Source: Domibacillus robiginosus (GTDB lineage: Bacteria; Bacillota; Bacilli; Bacillales; Domibacillaceae). Taken from it: 64,000 bases of DNA. Shown here one piece after another: positions 29,510 to 38,387 of the stretch (the first letter of the stretch is position 1; each line of letters begins with the position of its first letter). The stretch lies in assembly GCF_000966195.1 (NCBI RefSeq), contig NZ_LAHL01000041.1:39551-103550 (forward strand). Direction: 5' to 3'. The translations under genes and the position numbers were made by a program. Under the pieces are notes generated by a model, which worked only from the letters and a program-made list of their open reading frames with translations, searched no databases and was not told the DNA's origin.

Positions 29510-29815
29510 AGCTGTCCGCAAACGCTCACTTTCAGCGTCAATTCATCATTCACGCTTTCTTCCTTGAGCCTTTTTGTGTCAGCTTTCCTTTCTGGCTGGA
29601 ATCTCTTTTTCATACCCCTTTTCTAGCTCCACTTTTCTTTTTAAAGCCCTTTTTATTCACAAACAGCTTTCACAGTTCGAGCGTTTCATCAAATGAACGC
29701 GAGGCGCAGCAAAGGATGGCCTTTCGTCAGGAAAACTTTTTGACTTAACAAATGCTGCGTAATGGGAGACAAGCACTTTTTCCTGTTTCCGTAATACACT
29801 AAACTGATTATAAAA
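29510..29815. other. intergenic region without a supported gene
   Basis: About 300 bases separate the tagA leader from the LysM gene. A minus-strand ATG near 29610 opens a basic frame (MKKRFQPERKADTKR...) with a ribosome site too close to the start, which I do not accept as a gene. A sigma-K-like element lies at 29775-29801. Confidence 0.3.
29775..29801 (+). promoter_or_regulatory. possible sigma-K-type promoter
   Basis: AC (29775-29776), 16 bases, then AATACACTA (29793-29801) resembles the sigma-K pattern AC-N16/17-CATANNNTA with one mismatch in the -10. It lies 30 bases before the LysM gene start. The pattern is short and could be chance. Confidence 0.25.
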
Positions 29816-29830
29816 ATGGGAGGTTCGAAT

Positions 29831-31645
29831 ATGCAGCTTTTTTATACAGTCCGCCCTGGAGATACGCTGTATAGGATTGCAAGGCGCTGGCAGCTTCCAC
29901 TAGAATCCCTGATTGCTGCCAACCATTTAACAGCACCTTATACGATTTATGCGGGCCAGCAGCTTTCTGTTCCTCCTGGTATTGATAAGGTTCGCGTTAA
30001 ACCAGGGGACAGCGTGTTCGGCCTTGCTCAATTTTTCGGTATCCCGCCATCCCTTATTATCGAAGCCAACCAGCTTCGCCCTCCATACGCCATTCAAGCT
30101 GGACAACTGTTAAAGGTTCCTCAAGGCACTCCATATTACACAGTGCAGTCTGGAGAAACCTTATTCGAAATTGGCAGACGTTTTAACGTTACAACAGGTG
30201 GACGCAGCAATCCAGAACTTATCAAAAAAGTAAATCACCTCTCTTCTAATACCGTGGCTCCAGGAAGGAAGCTGCTGATTCCTTATGCTCCTCCCGGCGA
30301 TGGAGGCTTTATTGCCTATACATCTAACCGTGGAGGAACGTATGACATATGGCTGTATAACCCGGACAACGGAGAAAGTTTACAAGTGACTACAGGGCTG
30401 GGAGAGCCTTTTTCCGTTCCTTTCTGGTCACCGGACAGTCAAAAAGTCGCCTTCGTGGGAAAAAATAAAATTCTATACGTAATTCATTTAACAGAAAGAA
30501 GCATTTCCCGAATTGATCAATTTGAAGAAGAAGTAAGTATATACGTAAATTGGTCACCGGACAGCCAGTCATTAACTTACACCAGCCAAAATCAAATTAT
30601 CCTATACCATTTTCCCACTCATCAATCGCAAAAAATAAGCCAGCCTGGCGCAACCGACGTTCAATGGCTCGCAGACGGAACAGAGTTGCTATTTCAGGCA
30701 CCGGATGAAGCTGGAGTGAGCCAGCTTTATCGTATGGGAAGTAACGGGTCCCGCAGGAGGCAAATTACCCAGAATACCGGCGGTCCGCTTCACTATGTAC
30801 GCCTTTCTCCTGATGAAGCATTTGTTTTATTTACTACTCCTGGTGCAAGCATCTCCCTCATTTACACATTAGAATTATCTACCGGCAGAATATTTGAAAT
30901 AAAAGGCGGTCCGCTTGCCAAAAATTATTTTCCTGTATGGTCCCCCGATTCATCAGCCATTGCATACAGTGCCACAGCTTTTGAAGAAGCCGGGTATTTT
31001 TCATTGATTCGAACGTCTGGAAAACAGGGGGAAAACGACCACACAAAAGCTCTTTCGAATTGCTTTGCCACTCCTGTTACATGGTCGCCAGACAGTCGAA
31101 AAGTCGCTTATCTATCAGGATGCAGCACGGAGGAAACGGCCAATGAAATGTGGATGGTCGATTTGAAGCATCCTGTTCCGATCCAGCTTGTAAAAGGGGC
31201 TTTTATTACAGCTTTACAGTGGTCCCCTTCATCACGCCCTCCATCGAAAAAAACATATACGAATTCTGTATATCATGTGCAAATTCAGTATCCATCCCCA
31301 TGGAAACGAGTAAGCGATGAGCGTTATGAAGGGCCGGATGGTTTCTTTCAAATATCCGCTGTTGCTTCACAAAAGTCCATTTACGATATCTGTCGTGACG
31401 AAGCATTTCATTCACTGCAGCCATACGGTTCAAGCCCCCGACTAGTAGGGGCAAATATTCAACAGCAGGAGGCATGCTTTATTTTCCCATCCGAAGACCA
31501 GCCTCCTGAAATGAACGGTCAGGCGGCTTTGATCGTCCGGTATCCAAAACCGGTTGAGATGGAAGGAACTACCTACAACTTTTTTATTCTCTGGGCAGAC
31601 CGACTGCATATAAATCAATTAAGCACCACCCTTATATTTCTTTAA
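29831..31645 (+). CDS. LysM-repeat plus beta-propeller (PD40/TolB-like) protein
   Basis: A 604-residue protein starting at ATG 29831 after GGGAGG. Three LysM modules fill residues about 1-150 (FYTVRPGDTLYRIARRW, RVKPGDSVFGLAQFF, YTVQSGETLFEIGRRF), which bind peptidoglycan-like glycans. Then come at least four WD40-like propeller blades marked by repeated WSPDSQ/WSPDSR motifs (about 160-460). A C-terminal alpha/beta domain of about 130 residues follows. There is no signal peptide or membrane segment, so it would act in the cytoplasm or, as for SafA-like LysM proteins, in the mother cell on the forming spore. A terminator follows. The role is inferred. Confidence 0.75.
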   Translation: MQLFYTVRPGDTLYRIARRWQLPLESLIAANHLTAPYTIYAGQQLSVPPGIDKVRVKPGDSVFGLAQFFGIPPSLIIEANQLRPPYAIQAGQLLKVPQGTPYYTVQSGETLFEIGRRFNVTTGGRSNPELIKKVNHLSSNTVAPGRKLLIPYAPPGDGGFIAYTSNRGGTYDIWLYNPDNGESLQVTTGLGEPFSVPFWSPDSQKVAFVGKNKILYVIHLTERSISRIDQFEEEVSIYVNWSPDSQSLTYTSQNQIILYHFPTHQSQKISQPGATDVQWLADGTELLFQAPDEAGVSQLYRMGSNGSRRRQITQNTGGPLHYVRLSPDEAFVLFTTPGASISLIYTLELSTGRIFEIKGGPLAKNYFPVWSPDSSAIAYSATAFEEAGYFSLIRTSGKQGENDHTKALSNCFATPVTWSPDSRKVAYLSGCSTEETANEMWMVDLKHPVPIQLVKGAFITALQWSPSSRPPSKKTYTNSVYHVQIQYPSPWKRVSDERYEGPDGFFQISAVASQKSIYDICRDEAFHSLQPYGSSPRLVGANIQQQEACFIFPSEDQPPEMNGQAALIVRYPKPVEMEGTTYNFFILWADRLHINQLSTTLIFL

Positions 31646-31678
31646 TTAAAAACCTCTCGAAAATTTGAAACAAAAAAA

Positions 31679-31712
31679 AGTCAGTCAAAATCATATTGAC
31701 TGGCTCCTTTTT
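31679..31712 (+). terminator. terminator of the LysM gene
   Basis: The stem AGTCAGTCAA / TTGACTGGCT is followed by a CCTTTTTGTTTT tail. Confidence 0.75.
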
Positions 31713-31930
31713 GTTTTAAGCATCTTGTTTTAAACGGCCATTTCCTCTGCTGATCATGTGTATTTCTTTTAAAAAAAGAACTAACGACTAAAGCAGCGAT
31801 CTATAAATCCATCGCGATAAAATAGCAGAAATCACTATGATTGTTATGTTATCTTATAATGAAACATCAAGTTTATGTATGTTGCATACATCTGCTGTGG
31901 ATTTTTGGCTGCAATGTGAATGACTGCAAA

Positions 31931-31965
31931 ACAAAAAAGAGCTGTAGGAAGCCCTCTTTTTATTC
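31931..31965 (-). terminator. weak terminator of the antiporter gene
   Basis: An imperfect AAAAAGAG / CTCTTTTT hairpin lies at the antiporter stop. Between 31713 and 31930 I see no gene. Confidence 0.35.
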
Positions 31966-32949
31966 AAGGAATATTTTGTAAAACGCGTAAAAATAACCAA
32001 AAAACATTAGCAGTGACGGAAGAATATAGTTTACGGCAGACACTTCTTCTTTACGCCTGAGCGCCAGCACTAAAACAAGGGATAACACTGAGATAGCAGC
32101 GGCCGTAGCCTGATGAACAGGCGATCGGTGCGAGAAAATAGGACCACCCATATAAAAAGCATCCAATCCGAGCAGAATGAGGATATTAAAGATATTACTG
32201 CCCAGTACAGAGCCAAGAGCTAAGTTTATATTTTTTAAACGCATAGAGGCAAATACAGTAATCGCTTCCGGTATTGAGGTAGCTGCTGCTAGTAAAAAGC
32301 TGCCGATAAAACTTGATCCGACTCCTGTCACTTCTACAATTTCATTGCTGACAAAAGACAACGTCGTCCCCATTGCCGTAATTAAAAAAGCCATGCCCAA
32401 AAAGCCGCTTATTGCTTTTTTGAAAGAGAGTGGCGATCCAGCAGTTTCGATGAAAGAATCATCTAAGTCCGTACGACGCACGGATGTTTTGACGGTTCTT
32501 CGAATGAAATACATACTTACAAAATAAATAAAGATCATAGCCAATGTGTCTAATCCAAATCTAAAAACAACATAATCAGACTGCCACATTAAAGCCAGAA
32601 GACTTAAAACCGAAAGAAGAAGACCGAGTCCAGCGGTATACGTATGCTCCTGCTTTACAGATTGATATACACGTCTTTTCCAATACCATAAGTCCGCCAC
32701 TGCGATAATCAACAAATTAAACAAATTAGATCCCAGCATATTCCCTATAGCAATATCCGGGTTACCCATCAACACCGCTGAAATACTTGCTGTTGCCTCG
32801 GGCAATGTAGTAGCGCTTGCTAGTAACACAGTGCCAATAAGCATTCCACCAAGTGAAGCCATGCTCCCCAGTACTTTTGTATAATTGGATAAAGCAATAG
32901 TGGCTAGTATGACAGAGGCAGCGGCTGTTCCAAATAAAAGAAAAAGCAT
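31960..32949 (-). CDS. Na+/Ca2+ exchanger-type cation antiporter (YrbG/CaCA family)
   Basis: A 329-residue membrane protein with about ten hydrophobic segments. The two inverted alpha-repeats of the CaCA family are clear: SATTLPEATASISAVLMGNPDIAIGNMLGSNLFN (residues about 46-80, shown here in part) and AATSIPEAITVFASMRLKN with GSVLGSNIFNILILLG near the C-terminus. The Ser/Thr-x-Pro-Glu motifs carry the ion-binding glutamates. It probably exports Ca2+ in exchange for Na+ or H+. ATG 32949 follows AAAGGATG. Monocistronic. Confidence 0.8.
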   Translation of the reverse strand: MLFLLFGTAAASVILATIALSNYTKVLGSMASLGGMLIGTVLLASATTLPEATASISAVLMGNPDIAIGNMLGSNLFNLLIIAVADLWYWKRRVYQSVKQEHTYTAGLGLLLSVLSLLALMWQSDYVVFRFGLDTLAMIFIYFVSMYFIRRTVKTSVRRTDLDDSFIETAGSPLSFKKAISGFLGMAFLITAMGTTLSFVSNEIVEVTGVGSSFIGSFLLAAATSIPEAITVFASMRLKNINLALGSVLGSNIFNILILLGLDAFYMGGPIFSHRSPVHQATAAAISVLSLVLVLALRRKEEVSAVNYILPSLLMFFGYFYAFYKIFLE

Positions 32950-33196
32950 TCGATCATCCTTTATTTAGAAAGATAGATGGACAGGGTAAGACAAAGACTT
33001 GTCCTATTCAATGTATGGGCAGGCTTTCTCATTTATTCTGTTTCCTCGGTGAATAGGCGCCATTTAACTTTGATATGTATTCTCTCTAAATTACATTTAT
33101 GTAATAAAAAGAAAATTGATTATAGTTTACTTACTTTGTTATTGATACAAACAAGCAAAAAACAAAATAACCATAAAAAAGTTAGTGAATGGCTTG

Positions 33197-33583
33197 GTGA
33201 TAGCAGATCAAAACTTAGTTGAAAGAATGAATAAGCGCCGCCTTTTACAAAAGGTATTGGATCATTCTCCTATTTCCCGTGCTAATCCAGCTAAAATGAC
33301 CGGCTTAAATATCACTTCCCGCCTTCGGCAAAATGATCCGTTGCTTCTTCAGTCTCTTAAGAACTTCGGGCACTACCTGGGAATCGGACCTGTAAATGTG
33401 ATCAATACGTTTGATCCGGAAGCCATTATATTAAGAAACCCGCTGATTGAATCTAACCCTTTTGTGTTGAACACTGTAAAACACACACTTTCTTCCCTAT
33501 TGAATATCTGGATAGATACAAGGTACGCTTTACTATCTTCTACACTCAGCCAGAGCGCATCTGCTTGGGTGCAGCTTCTATGA
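33197..33583 (+). pseudogene. xylR: xylR (ROK repressor) with a large in-frame internal deletion
   Basis: The first about 43 residues (VIADQNLVERMNKRRLLQKV, ISRANPAKMTGLN) are the winged-helix start of the xylose repressor XylR. The frame then jumps to the XylR C-terminal end (NDPLLLQSLKNFGHYLGIG, NTFDPEAIILRNPLIES). About 240 central residues, including the ROK glucokinase-like sugar-binding core and zinc motif, are missing, yet the frame stays open. The product cannot sense xylose. A truncated product might still be made from GTG 33197, but DNA-binding is doubtful because the recognition helix region is cut. No xylA or xylB is nearby. Confidence 0.75.
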
Positions 33584-33617
33584 AGGCCGAGCAATTTATA
33601 AACAATATTACCAATTA

Positions 33618-33654
33618 AAAAATCCGCAGTGTACAGACTGTGGATTTCATTTTG
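33618..33654 (+). terminator. terminator after the xylR remnant
   Basis: The stem AAATCCGCAG / CTGTGGATTT is followed by CATTTTG. Confidence 0.5.
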
Positions 33655-33810
33655 AGCTTCGAAAACTCCGAAAAAACCTGGTATTGACAATGATTTCTCT
33701 GCATGGTAACTTCATAACAACTGGAAACATTAAACAATTACACTGGAAGATTGCTTGTTTAGCTTCTCACTTTTCAAGAATGATGCTGCTTCAAGAAAGA
33801 AGGAATACAA

Positions 33811-34689
33811 ATGCATTCACTTATGGAGCTGCAAAACATTACCAAACAATTCAAAGGAAAACAGGTAATACAGGAAGCTTCCCTCTCAATCCTTGCCAAT
33901 CAAATTGTTGCCTTAATAGGAAAAAACGGATGTGGAAAAAGTACGTTGCTGAAGATCATTGGCGGTTTGGCGCGGCCTGACAGCGGCCGTATTATTAAAC
34001 ACAAACAGCCTTTAAAGATTGGCTATGTGCCGGAGGTGACTCCTTCTTCTATTCCTTTTACACCTGAACAATATCTTCTTCACATGGGCACGATCAGCGG
34101 GATAAGTAAACAACAGCTCCTCGACCGCATTGATCTGCTGCTAGACCTTTTTCAGCTGGATGACGTTCGTCAGATGAAGATTAATTCATTTTCAAAAGGA
34201 ATGAAACAGAAAGTGACGATCATGCAGGCGGTGCTCCTTGAAACCGATGTCTTACTATTGGATGAACCCTTATCCGGGCTGGATTTAAAAGCACAAAAAG
34301 ATGTGGAGGAAGTGCTTGTCACATTAAAAAAGAAAGGAGTCAGTGTTGTTTTAACCTGTCATGAAACAAACCTGCTAGAACAAGCAACTGATAAGGTGCT
34401 GCTTATTAAAGACGGAGAGGTGAAAGAAACTAACTTTTTACAAAACACGGAAAACTACAAAAACCGGCTGGTCTTTGAGGTGTCTGCACAGGTACTAACT
34501 GAGGTATTGTTGAAATATATAATGATTCAACAAAAAACACCTCTAGAAGAGGACCTGTATAAGATAGAAGCTATCGTTCACCAGGAATATACCGACCATG
34601 TGTTGAAAGAGCTTTTGTACAATGATGCGTCGATTAAACAGCTCGTTCCAATAAGCCGCAGTCAGGAAGCTTTTTATCAACAGTTTTAA
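33811..34689 (+). CDS. ABC transporter ATP-binding protein
   Basis: A 292-residue ATPase of the ABC-2/exporter type: Walker A GKNGCGKST (about residue 36), signature FSKGMKQKVTIMQA, Walker B VLLLDEPLSGLD and switch His in LTCHE. A 70-residue C-terminal extension follows the ATPase core. ATG 33811 has AAGAAGGA upstream. It is 22 bases from a permease gene, so the pair forms a simple two-gene exporter. The substrate is unknown; peptide or lantibiotic resistance and cell-envelope export are typical for this layout. Confidence 0.75.
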   Translation: MHSLMELQNITKQFKGKQVIQEASLSILANQIVALIGKNGCGKSTLLKIIGGLARPDSGRIIKHKQPLKIGYVPEVTPSSIPFTPEQYLLHMGTISGISKQQLLDRIDLLLDLFQLDDVRQMKINSFSKGMKQKVTIMQAVLLETDVLLLDEPLSGLDLKAQKDVEEVLVTLKKKGVSVVLTCHETNLLEQATDKVLLIKDGEVKETNFLQNTENYKNRLVFEVSAQVLTEVLLKYIMIQQKTPLEEDLYKIEAIVHQEYTDHVLKELLYNDASIKQLVPISRSQEAFYQQF

Positions 34690-34711
34690 CGAAAAAGGAG
34701 ATCAAACGAAT

Positions 34712-35419
34712 ATGACAGGGTTACTACGTTATCATTGGAGCAGCTACATACGATCACATCGCTATATCCCCCCGCTTACGCTTTTCATTTTAACGCTTGT
34801 TGTCAATTACGCTTATAAGCCAAATCCGATCATAGCCAGCTATTCATTTACTGCATTGATGCTTTTTTTGCTGATGGGCTGGTTCACCATCACAATTTTT
34901 CATGCGGAGGACATGGGACAGCAGCAAATCACACTTATGCACGCGAAAAGTCAAACACTCTATCATGTATCTTTGATTTTTGTCTGCTTATTTATAGCCT
35001 TCTGTTTAAGTGTTTTATCCACCGCTTATCCGATCGTTTTTGATACATTTGGCGCATCTGTTTCTCCCATACATGGACTACTTGGCTTTTTAGCTCACTT
35101 CAGCTTGGCTACGCTTTCTATTTCTCTGTGTGTTCTTTTTACCAGGGGAATAGTGAGAAAAAAAGAAAATACATGGTGGGGTGTTCTTTTTGTGCTGGTA
35201 CTCTCCATTGCAGTCGTGACGCTGAAAAAATCGATACTGCCTGAGGCGTTCATTTGGTTCATGCCGCCGCTTCACCTTTCTTTAGATATGATGAGTGTGG
35301 AAGATACCATCACATCTATACCTTCTCTTTTTTACTGGCAATTTGGCTGGATTTTTCTCTACGGAGCAGTTGTAATAGGCCTGTTTTTTATATTATTAAG
35401 AAAAAAGCAGGCCTTTTAA
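34712..35419 (+). CDS. ABC transporter permease, six membrane segments
   Basis: A 235-residue hydrophobic protein with six predicted spans (about residues 20-37, 44-62, 88-108, 124-145, 154-172, 208-229). It follows the ATPase gene with a good AAAGGAG site before ATG 34712. It has no family-specific motif I can name, so the assignment rests on topology and pairing. Confidence 0.65.
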   Translation: MTGLLRYHWSSYIRSHRYIPPLTLFILTLVVNYAYKPNPIIASYSFTALMLFLLMGWFTITIFHAEDMGQQQITLMHAKSQTLYHVSLIFVCLFIAFCLSVLSTAYPIVFDTFGASVSPIHGLLGFLAHFSLATLSISLCVLFTRGIVRKKENTWWGVLFVLVLSIAVVTLKKSILPEAFIWFMPPLHLSLDMMSVEDTITSIPSLFYWQFGWIFLYGAVVIGLFFILLRKKQAF

Positions 35420-35451
35420 AGGCTCTTCTGGTCATCGAAAATAAATAACAG

Positions 35452-35477
35452 CTGCCTTATACTTCTTTTGGCAGCTT
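35452..35477 (-). terminator. hairpin at the end of the 35457 gene
   Basis: AGCTGCC / GGCAGCT pairs around the minus-strand stop codon, with a moderately T-rich tail. It may serve the convergent exporter pair too. Confidence 0.45.
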
Positions 35478-35729
35478 CACACCGCCAAATTGAAACTCTA
35501 CTTCAAATTTTTGTTCCGCCAGCCGCAAAAGATGTAAATAGCCTGCATCCTGAAAAGGACTAATACCAGTCTTTTTTAATTCAGCTGCTAAACAGCCAAG
35601 ACTGACCAGCACGTCATTTTCCCTTACTTTAGGATAATGGTCCTTGCGCTCGATCCTATAACAGGCTGGCTTTTGATTTAGCAGCTCTTCATCAATAATA
35701 ATCAGTGCTTCATCGATTGTTATAGTCAT
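35457..35729 (-). CDS. hypothetical soluble protein, 90 residues
   Basis: Start ATG 35729 lies behind GAGGAGG. The product MTITIDEALIIIDEELL... is acidic at the start, has a central helix pair and ends FQFGGVKLPKEV. No signal peptide or metal motif is visible. I do not recognise it. It is convergent with the exporter pair. Confidence 0.5.
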   Translation of the reverse strand: MTITIDEALIIIDEELLNQKPACYRIERKDHYPKVRENDVLVSLGCLAAELKKTGISPFQDAGYLHLLRLAEQKFEVEFQFGGVKLPKEV

Positions 35730-36022
35730 TTTTAACCTCCTCTCATCAAATACTTAAAAGCGCTTTCTTTGCATTATATCCACTTTTCTGTTCATTTATT
35801 GCTTCTATTCTTTATTATCCATTTAAGAAGTAAAAGTACATCATAAAAAAGGCTTTTGACCTTCTTCCTCCGCCTGTAGATCTGGCAGCCTTTTTATGAA
35901 CAACTTCCTCTTTTCTATATGATTTCCTGATCAAAATGTTTGTGAAAATGTGACAAAGTTATGAACATGATTAAAATGGGACAGTATATAAAGACAGCGA
36001 ACTGATTATAAAAGGAGGAAAT
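35730..36022. other. intergenic region
   Basis: It holds upstream DNA for both flanking genes and a weak AAAAAGGCT/AGCCTTTTT hairpin at about 35847-35896. I see no coding signal. Confidence 0.3.
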
Positions 36023-36466
36023 ATGATGAACCTTTCCAAACAACATACAGGTCTTTATGATGTAGCGTCTTTTTTGACCTTTGCCGGATTAGCTCTTTTA
36101 GTCAGCTTGTACGTTTGTCTGCTGCAGCCTGATATATATGCTTATATTTTGCCTGTCTTTGCTGCTTTTCTTTTAACTTCTATACGTTCCTTTACTCTTC
36201 ATCATAAAATATTTTGCAGAGAAGAAACGGATGTGGCTCAGGCGGCTTTTTTTTATAAAGGATGTATGATTATGTATTTTGCTTTTTCACTTTACTTGTT
36301 AAACATCAGCTTTATCTTTTTTACCGTTTATTCTCACGGTGGTTACTTGGTTGTTTGGTCATGCACCCCGCTTTCCCTTCTTTGTTTTTTTATGTGCCTG
36401 CAGGCAGAAAAAGCTTTGACAAATGTTTCTTTGAACAAAACATCGATCAACACAGATGCTATATAA
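36023..36466 (+). CDS. four-span membrane protein, unknown function
   Basis: A 147-residue protein beginning at ATG 36023 after AAAGGAGGAAAT. Four hydrophobic segments lie about residues 14-34, 37-55, 80-102 and 105-127. It has no recognisable motif. It is a single gene followed by a terminator shared with the convergent MBL gene. Confidence 0.55.
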   Translation: MMNLSKQHTGLYDVASFLTFAGLALLVSLYVCLLQPDIYAYILPVFAAFLLTSIRSFTLHHKIFCREETDVAQAAFFYKGCMIMYFAFSLYLLNISFIFFTVYSHGGYLVVWSCTPLSLLCFFMCLQAEKALTNVSLNKTSINTDAI

Positions 36467-36485
36467 CAAAGAAATTACTTCCAAT

Positions 36486-36530
36486 AAAAAAATCCATTTT
36501 GTACATATTGATCAAAATGGATTCTTTTTA
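36486..36530. terminator. bidirectional terminator
   Basis: The stem AATCCATTTTG / CAAAATGGATT is flanked by A and T runs. Confidence 0.75.
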
Positions 36531-36544
36531 TATCATGAACAACA

Positions 36545-37378
36545 TTATGTATGAAATAAAGTGCCGTTAAGTGCTGCTATATATCTTTGGGCTGACCTTT
36601 GAACAGCTCCATTGGCGTCTTTTTTTATAACACGATGAAATGCATTATACATGCGGTCGAAGTTCAGCCCTTTTACTGTATCGGCAATTTCCTGCACTTT
36701 TGCTGCAGGCAAAGGAATTAAGTTTGGATAACTATACATAAAGCTTACCCATCGATTGTCTGGCACTATCTGAATAATATCCCCTGTAAGTAATACTCCT
36801 TTTTGGCCGCAGCCCTCTTTCCATTCCAATACCGCACCGCCCTCGAAATGCCCCCCAAGCCGATGAAGAACAAGCTCTTTGGTCAGTTCAAGTGTTTCCC
36901 CAGACCAAAAGATGATTCGTTCGCTTGGTCTCGTAACCCATTTTTCATCATCTTTATGAATATAAATTGGTATATCGAACACTTCTGCCCACTCAACCTG
37001 GCTGGAATAATAATGGGGATGAGACAGAGCAATTGCATGAAGTCCGCCCAATTCCTTTACTTTTTTAATAGTGTATTCATCAAGTAATGTTAAGCAATCC
37101 CACAGTAAGTTGAACCCTTTATTTTGTATAAGATAAGCTGTTTGTCCAATTCCAAAGCTTGGCGTTGTGGTTATGCTATACAGTCCTTCTTCTTCTAGCA
37201 AACATTCATTTTGGTAGCGGCCCTTTTCTATCATTTGCTCCATGGTCGTCCATACTTGTCCGTTCGGATTTACATATTGCCTTTCTTCAGTGCAAATGAT
37301 GCAGCTCTCGGGCGGAGCGTCTGTAAGCTCATACTGTATTCCACATGTTTCACAAATAAAATGGTTCACAACTTTCAA
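36545..37378 (-). CDS. MBL-fold hydrolase with N-terminal zinc ribbon
   Basis: A 277-residue protein starting at ATG 37378. Residues 9-29 hold a Cys-x2-Cys ... Cys-x2-Cys zinc ribbon (CETC, CIIC). A metallo-beta-lactamase-like domain follows, with SHPHYYSSQVEW in place of the usual HxHxDH, GGHFEGG and LLTGDIIQ. The HxH-Y-Y-S-S form lacks the standard Asp-His pair, so metal binding may be reduced or altered. Substrate unknown. The two-domain combination is seen in Bacillus hypothetical proteins annotated as MBL-fold hydrolases. Confidence 0.65.
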   Translation of the reverse strand: MKVVNHFICETCGIQYELTDAPPESCIICTEERQYVNPNGQVWTTMEQMIEKGRYQNECLLEEEGLYSITTTPSFGIGQTAYLIQNKGFNLLWDCLTLLDEYTIKKVKELGGLHAIALSHPHYYSSQVEWAEVFDIPIYIHKDDEKWVTRPSERIIFWSGETLELTKELVLHRLGGHFEGGAVLEWKEGCGQKGVLLTGDIIQIVPDNRWVSFMYSYPNLIPLPAAKVQEIADTVKGLNFDRMYNAFHRVIKKDANGAVQRSAQRYIAALNGTLFHT

Positions 37379-37626
37379 CCCTTTCCTGCTGTTAAATAAA
37401 GCTAATTTTGCTAACCATTATATCATTTTTTATATGTGCTTTAGAAAACAGATTATTGACCGAATTTTTAGCAAGAAAAAAGAATCACTGAAAAAGCAGC
37501 GATTCATCCTTAACGTAGCAAACTTAAAGTGGGAGTGTTCTCGCCAAGAATGATAAAATACCCCTATTTTCTCATCATCCATACACAGGAAAAAAGTGGG
37601 GTTTCCATAATGATTTAACAAAAATT

Positions 37627-37651
37627 GTTTAAGCTCTCAACACCCGGGTAT
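37627..37651 (+). promoter_or_regulatory. sigma-B-type promoter
   Basis: GTTTAA (37627-37632), 13 bases, GGGTAT (37646-37651) is an exact match to the general stress sigma factor consensus. It lies 35 bases before the DUF2512 start. Confidence 0.75.
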
Positions 37652-37685
37652 ATTTTGAGAACAAACGTAAAAGGAGGTGTTTACC

Positions 37686-38093
37686 TTGGAACATGTAAAA
37701 GCGATTTTAATTAAGTTTGTGATGATTACAGCTGTTTTAGGCATTGTTCTTACCGGCATTTATGGTGGTGAATTTGGGGATACACTTCTAATTAGTGTTG
37801 TTCTTACCATTGTCGCTTATATCCTTGGCGATTTAATGCTTTTCCGTAAAACCGGTGATAATGATGGTCCAAGTGCAGACTATGTAAAGCGCAATACAAT
37901 CGCAACTGTGTCAGATGCGGTGCTGGCTTTTTTAGTCGTCTGGCTTATGGGAAAATCTCTCTTTATTAATGATGGAGATGTATTAACAGCGGCTTTTCTT
38001 TCTGCTTTCTTTATCGCAGCAGGAGAATGGTTCTTCCATAAGTATTTAGATGACCATGTTTTTCACGAGAAGCACTCTCATTATGAGGCGTAA
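37686..38093 (+). CDS. DUF2512 membrane protein (YndM-like)
   Basis: About 135 residues; TTG 37686 is chosen because AAAGGAGGTG (37669-37678) stands eight bases upstream, while GTG 37677 is within that site. Four membrane segments, the second followed by YILGDLMLFRKTGD, and the histidine-rich C-terminus HEKHSHYEA are as in DUF2512 proteins such as B. subtilis YndM. Function unknown. The perfect sigma-B promoter makes it part of the general stress response. Confidence 0.75.
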   Translation: MEHVKAILIKFVMITAVLGIVLTGIYGGEFGDTLLISVVLTIVAYILGDLMLFRKTGDNDGPSADYVKRNTIATVSDAVLAFLVVWLMGKSLFINDGDVLTAAFLSAFFIAAGEWFFHKYLDDHVFHEKHSHYEA

Positions 38094-38387
38094 TAGTTGA
38101 AAGCCGAATAAAAAACTGGATTGTATGAATTCACTATTCTTTATCCTGCTTCTCTTTAAAGGTTAGCTTTATTAAACAACATGGATAATAGATTATGGAC
38201 ACACAAAAAGGAATTCAAAGTATGAATTCCGTTTTGTGTGTGTTTCCTTATTTCACCTCTATTATACACAGCTATCCCTCAGGAGAAAGTTTATTCATCT
38301 GTAAAGATTTTTCGCATTTCTTCTTGCTTTCATTTCAATCCGAGTTTTCTCAAACTATTCAGTGAAACGTACAACTTCCCCTAATAT
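38094..38387. other. intergenic region with a long inverted repeat
   Basis: ACACAAAAAGGAATTCA / TGAATTCCGTTTTGTGTGT (38201-38242) forms an almost perfect 17-bp stem with a five-base loop. It probably acts as a terminator for the converging genes, though T runs are short. No gene is visible. Confidence 0.5.

Noticed and set aside
29600..29780. T-box or other amino-acid riboswitch upstream of tagA
   Set aside because: The terminator is suggestive, but no T-box core (AGGGTGGNACCGCG) or other aptamer signature is present.
32977..33222. 81-residue ORF upstream of the xylR remnant
   Set aside because: No ribosome site; it overlaps the start of the xylR remnant in another frame and has a random-looking composition.
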